NCBI GenBank assembly: GCA_028285945.1
Contig: JAPYNE010000022.1
Location: 1 to 64,000, forward strand
Direction: 5' to 3'
From: Candidatus Foliamicus numerosus
GTDB taxonomy: Bacteria; Pseudomonadota; Gammaproteobacteria; Steroidobacterales; Foliamicaceae
DNA length: 64,000 nucleotides
Made by a program: the position numbers and the translations under genes
Part shown: piece after piece, positions 61,555 to 64,000 of the stretch
Numbering within the stretch: position 1 is the first letter of the stretch
Layout: the number at the start of each line of letters is the position of its first letter
Notes under the pieces: model-generated
What the model saw: only the letters and a program-made list of their open reading frames with translations
Databases searched by the model: none
What the model was told of the DNA's origin: nothing

Positions 61555-62196
61555 GTGACGGCGCGATTCATCGTTCTGGAAGGCGTGGAAGGGACCGGCA
61601 AGTCCACTCATGCGGCGTATCTGGCGGACTGGCTGGCGAAACAGGGCCGGCCAGCGGTTACCGCGCGCGAGCCGGGCGGCACGCCGCTTGGAGAGAGGCT
61701 GCGGGCCCTGCTGCTGGACCCGGGAATCAGCCCAATGCCGCCCCAAGCTGAAGTGCTGCTGATGTTTGCGGCCCGCAGCGCCTCGATCAGCGAAGTAATA
61801 CTGCCGGCGCTCGAAAGCGGCGCATGGGTGGTGTGCGACCGTTTCGTGGAATCCAGCTACGCCTACCAGGCTTATGGCCGCGGGGTTCCCATCGAGCATG
61901 TGCGGGCGCTGGACCGGCAGATCGTGGGAAAACTGAGGCCGGATCTGACCATGATCCTTGACGCGCCGCCTGAAGTGGGGCTGGCCCGCAAGGCCGGGCC
62001 GGGAAAAAGGGACCGCTTTGAGCAGGAGAGCCTCAAATTTTTTGAGCGCGTGCGCGAGGGATACCTGCACCGCGCCGAGGCAGGCGCCGACCGCTGCATT
62101 GTCGTTGATGCCTCCAGAGAGCTGGCCGAGGTGCGCAAGGATCTGGTAGCCGCGGTCAGTCAATTCCTAGAGGAAAAGGCCGTCCATGACGGCTAG
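61555..62196 (+). CDS. tmk: Thymidylate kinase
   Basis: 213 residues, GTG start. P-loop EGVEGTGKST (9-18), REPGGTPLGERLR, the DR motif in VCDRFVESSYAYQAYGRGV, and LDAPPEVGLARKAG before the LID region KRDRFEQES. It converts dTMP to dTDP. Overlaps holB by 11 bases. Confidence 0.96.
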   Translation: MTARFIVLEGVEGTGKSTHAAYLADWLAKQGRPAVTAREPGGTPLGERLRALLLDPGISPMPPQAEVLLMFAARSASISEVILPALESGAWVVCDRFVESSYAYQAYGRGVPIEHVRALDRQIVGKLRPDLTMILDAPPEVGLARKAGPGKRDRFEQESLKFFERVREGYLHRAEAGADRCIVVDASRELAEVRKDLVAAVSQFLEEKAVHDG

Positions 62197-63157
62197 CGGA
62201 AGCAGCACGGGGCTGCCTTGGCTGGCAGGACTGGAGGCCGAACTGGGCGCCCAGGCGGCTTCCGGCCAATTGGCCCATGCCCTGTTGATATATGGCGAAC
62301 GCGGCGTGGGCAGGCGGCGCCTGGCGGCATGGCTCGCGCAGCGTATTCTGGGCGGCGATCGTCCGGTGTGGCTCGCGGAATCCGCGCCTGATAACACATT
62401 GCATCCGGATCTGCATCCCGCTGTGCCCGAGGAAGGCAAATCACTGCCGGTGGAGCGCATTCGGGAACTGATCGACTTCATGCTGATGAGCGCATACAGC
62501 GGCGGCGCCCGCGTCGCCGCGATTTGTCCGGCGGAATCGATGCGGCGGCCGGCGACCAACAGCCTGCTCAAAATTCTCGAGGAACCCCGGCCGGACAGCT
62601 ATCTGCTGCTGGTGGCGGAGAACACCCAGCCGCTGCCGGCCACGATCATCAGCCGCTGCCGGCTGGTGAGGATTCCGGCAGTGAGCCGGGATGAGGCCAT
62701 GAACTGGCTGGCGAAACAGGCTCAAAGCGTGGATTGGGACAACGCCATGCGTTTGGCCGGAGGCGGGCCGCTGTGGGCGCAGGAATTGCATGCGCACAAG
62801 ATGGACGAACGGGCGAAGGCCATGGCCGCCCAGTTGGGATCGCTCGAGAAACGACGGGCGACCCCCACGGAAGTGGCGGGCGCCTGGAAGGACATTCCGA
62901 TGCGGTTCTGGTGCGATTTCCTGTTCCGTTGCGCGTACCGGCGCGTGCATGACTGGATGCTGATGGAAAACAGTGCCCACACGCGGAGATTTTCACGCTT
63001 GCCGGTCCGGGCGCGTCAAGAGATGATTCGCCGCAGCTTCGTTCATCTGGACGCAATCATGGAATGCCGCCGGGCTGAGGGATTCAGCGCCAATGCGGAA
63101 CTCGCCGCCGCCGTGTTGCTGCAGAGCTGGTTCGGGGGCTTCTGCGCGCGGACATGA
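62186..63157 (+). CDS. holB: DNA polymerase III delta' subunit
   Basis: 323 residues. Clamp-loader fold with a degenerate nucleotide loop (YGERGVGRRRLA), HPDLHP, VERIRELIDFM, NSLLKILEEPRPDSYLLLV and the SRC motif in TIISRCRLVRIP. The four zinc-binding cysteines normally found before HPD are absent. It is part of the gamma complex that loads the beta clamp. ATGA overlap with pilZ. Confidence 0.9.
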   Translation: MTASGSSTGLPWLAGLEAELGAQAASGQLAHALLIYGERGVGRRRLAAWLAQRILGGDRPVWLAESAPDNTLHPDLHPAVPEEGKSLPVERIRELIDFMLMSAYSGGARVAAICPAESMRRPATNSLLKILEEPRPDSYLLLVAENTQPLPATIISRCRLVRIPAVSRDEAMNWLAKQAQSVDWDNAMRLAGGGPLWAQELHAHKMDERAKAMAAQLGSLEKRRATPTEVAGAWKDIPMRFWCDFLFRCAYRRVHDWMLMENSAHTRRFSRLPVRARQEMIRRSFVHLDAIMECRRAEGFSANAELAAAVLLQSWFGGFCART

Positions 63158-63492
63158 AAGTTCCCGGTTTCTACTCGCTGGTGCTGGAGGATTCCGCCGC
63201 CATCGCCAAGGCATGGATTCCGTTCCTGCTTCCAGCCGGACTATGGGTCAGCGCGCGGCGCGAGCATGTGCTCGGCGAGGAAGTGGTGCTGCTGGTGCAG
63301 TTGCTGGCAGGGGACAGGCATAGCGTGGCGGGCCGAGTGGCCTGGGTCGGCGCTGAGAACAGGTCCCGAGGCGCGCTGCGAAGAATCGGAATCGCCCTCG
63401 ACGGCCCTGAAGGCGCTGAACTGGCCGCCCGCGTCATGGAACTCGCGGCAACCCGTCCCAACCCGGCCGAAGCCTTGCTCGCTAGTTCCTGA
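63154..63492 (+). CDS. pilZ: Type IV pilus PilZ protein
   Basis: 112 residues. The PilZ beta-barrel pattern is present: GLWVSARREHVLGEEVVLLVQL, VAGRVAWVGAENRS, RRIGIAL. It lacks the RxxxR and D/NxSxxG residues needed for cyclic-di-GMP, as in the pilus-assembly PilZ (T4P PilZ) that follows holB in many gammaproteobacteria. It is needed for pilus extension there. Confidence 0.87.
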   Translation: MKVPGFYSLVLEDSAAIAKAWIPFLLPAGLWVSARREHVLGEEVVLLVQLLAGDRHSVAGRVAWVGAENRSRGALRRIGIALDGPEGAELAARVMELAATRPNPAEALLASS

Positions 63493-63522
63493 CCCTGCCC
63501 GGTCGGGTGGCGATGCTTTAAC

Positions 63523-64000
63523 CTATCTCCAGCCTAGGAAATGCACGACCCGCTTCGGAGCGTCTCCAACTCGGCACTCCGGCCGCAGCATTTCGGGGTC
63601 CAGCAGATACCAGTTGCGGCGGTGCGCATAGCCGAGCAGAGTGCCGGATTCATTCCTGAAGCACCAGCTGCGATACTCCTCCGGCGCCAGCAGCAGGCGT
63701 CCGGGGGCACCGTTCAGCCAAGCGGCGGCATCCAGAATTTCCTGCCTTCGGTCGGTCCGAAGGCGACCGAAGTGGGTGACCGGGCGATTCATGTGCAGCA
63801 AAAGCTGAGCCCGCCAGTCGGCTAGTCCCAGCTCCGCATGGTCCGGCGCCGCCGCTTGCGCGGCCGCCGTAATCGTCTTGCCCGAACGGCCTTCGTTCAA
63901 AACCGAGAAGGCGCCCCAGCCCAGCAGCAGCCACACGCTCACAATCACGCATCCTGTCACCGCGGCCACCCTGCGGCTGCCGCCAGCCAGCAGCCCGGCC
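63523..64000 (-). CDS. ArnT-like glycosyltransferase, C-terminal part
   Basis: The frame stays open to the window edge, so only the C-terminal about 158 residues are seen. They hold a final membrane helix (VTGCVIVSVWLLLGWGAF) and a periplasmic tail (ELGLADWRAQLLLHMNRPVTHFG; RLLLAPEEYRSWCF). This resembles the end of GT-C glycosyltransferases of the ArnT/PMT group that modify lipid A or proteins. Family call is by pattern. It converges on pilZ. Confidence 0.6.
   Translation of the reverse strand, partial: AGLLAGGSRRVAAVTGCVIVSVWLLLGWGAFSVLNEGRSGKTITAAAQAAAPDHAELGLADWRAQLLLHMNRPVTHFGRLRTDRRQEILDAAAWLNGAPGRLLLAPEEYRSWCFRNESGTLLGYAHRRNWYLLDPEMLRPECRVGDAPKRVVHFLGWR

Noticed and set aside
1..64000. 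CRISPR arrays, rRNA, tRNA and complete insertion sequences
   Set aside because: No regularly spaced direct repeats, no tRNA-like or rRNA-like stretches and no transposase gene could be recognised by eye; short tRNAs could still have been missed without a search tool.

Overview
The window looks like a chromosomal stretch of a high-GC gammaproteobacterium. The evidence is the fabG-acpP-fabF-mltG-tmk-holB-pilZ order, the etfBA pair, a CobW/DUF1826 zinc module, a run of type II secretion genes, DUF6491 and T4P-type PilZ proteins, and two large TonB-dependent receptors. Genes are tightly packed, with many 4-base stop/start overlaps (ATGA, GTGA, TTGA). No rRNA, tRNA or CRISPR array was recognised. 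I cannot name the species.

Layout. 1-2950 is a broken accessory patch: a PqqD-like protein, an orphan AAA ATPase and the 3' half of a DUF3526 ABC permease. 2994-10899 holds a DRG-like GTPase, an aspartate carbamoyltransferase, a rare fusion of an M14 carboxypeptidase with an argininosuccinate-lyase-like domain, and a TonB receptor. 10896-17238 holds a P-loop kinase-like protein, a secreted hypothetical protein, a peroxiredoxin/oxidoreductase pair, the DUF1826/CobW pair and a membrane protein. 17873-23698 runs etfB-etfA-sulfurtransferase-DUF6491 lipoprotein-small ORFs-CpeT-like protein-retropepsin-like protease. 23768-30452 (minus strand) is a TonB receptor-S41 peptidase-metallophosphatase group.

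30660-43980 is the most interesting part: a compact seven-gene, apparently single-operon defence island of the helicase-methylase-ATPase type. It has an XRE-fused SNF2-like helicase with a DUF3883-like end, a DUF1156 DNA methyltransferase and a DUF499 ATPase. Two extra modules are embedded: a retropepsin-like protease plus an AbiJ/HEPN protein, and an OLD/PARIS-like AAA ATPase plus a TOPRIM-like protein. The promoter carries a palindrome that may be the target of the helicase's own HTH.

44034-52447 has an Old-Yellow-Enzyme-type oxidoreductase and an AddB/AddA-like nuclease-helicase pair. 52681-57868 (minus) is gspG-H-I-J-K-L-M of type II secretion. 57920-63492 is the fatty acid/cell wall/replication cluster. 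The window ends inside an ArnT-like glycosyltransferase.

A second theme is a family of at least six dispersed palindromic elements (about 100-230 bp). They share a core, but their long terminal arms differ between copies while staying complementary within each copy. Two of them sit inside the gsp operon between gspI and gspJ.
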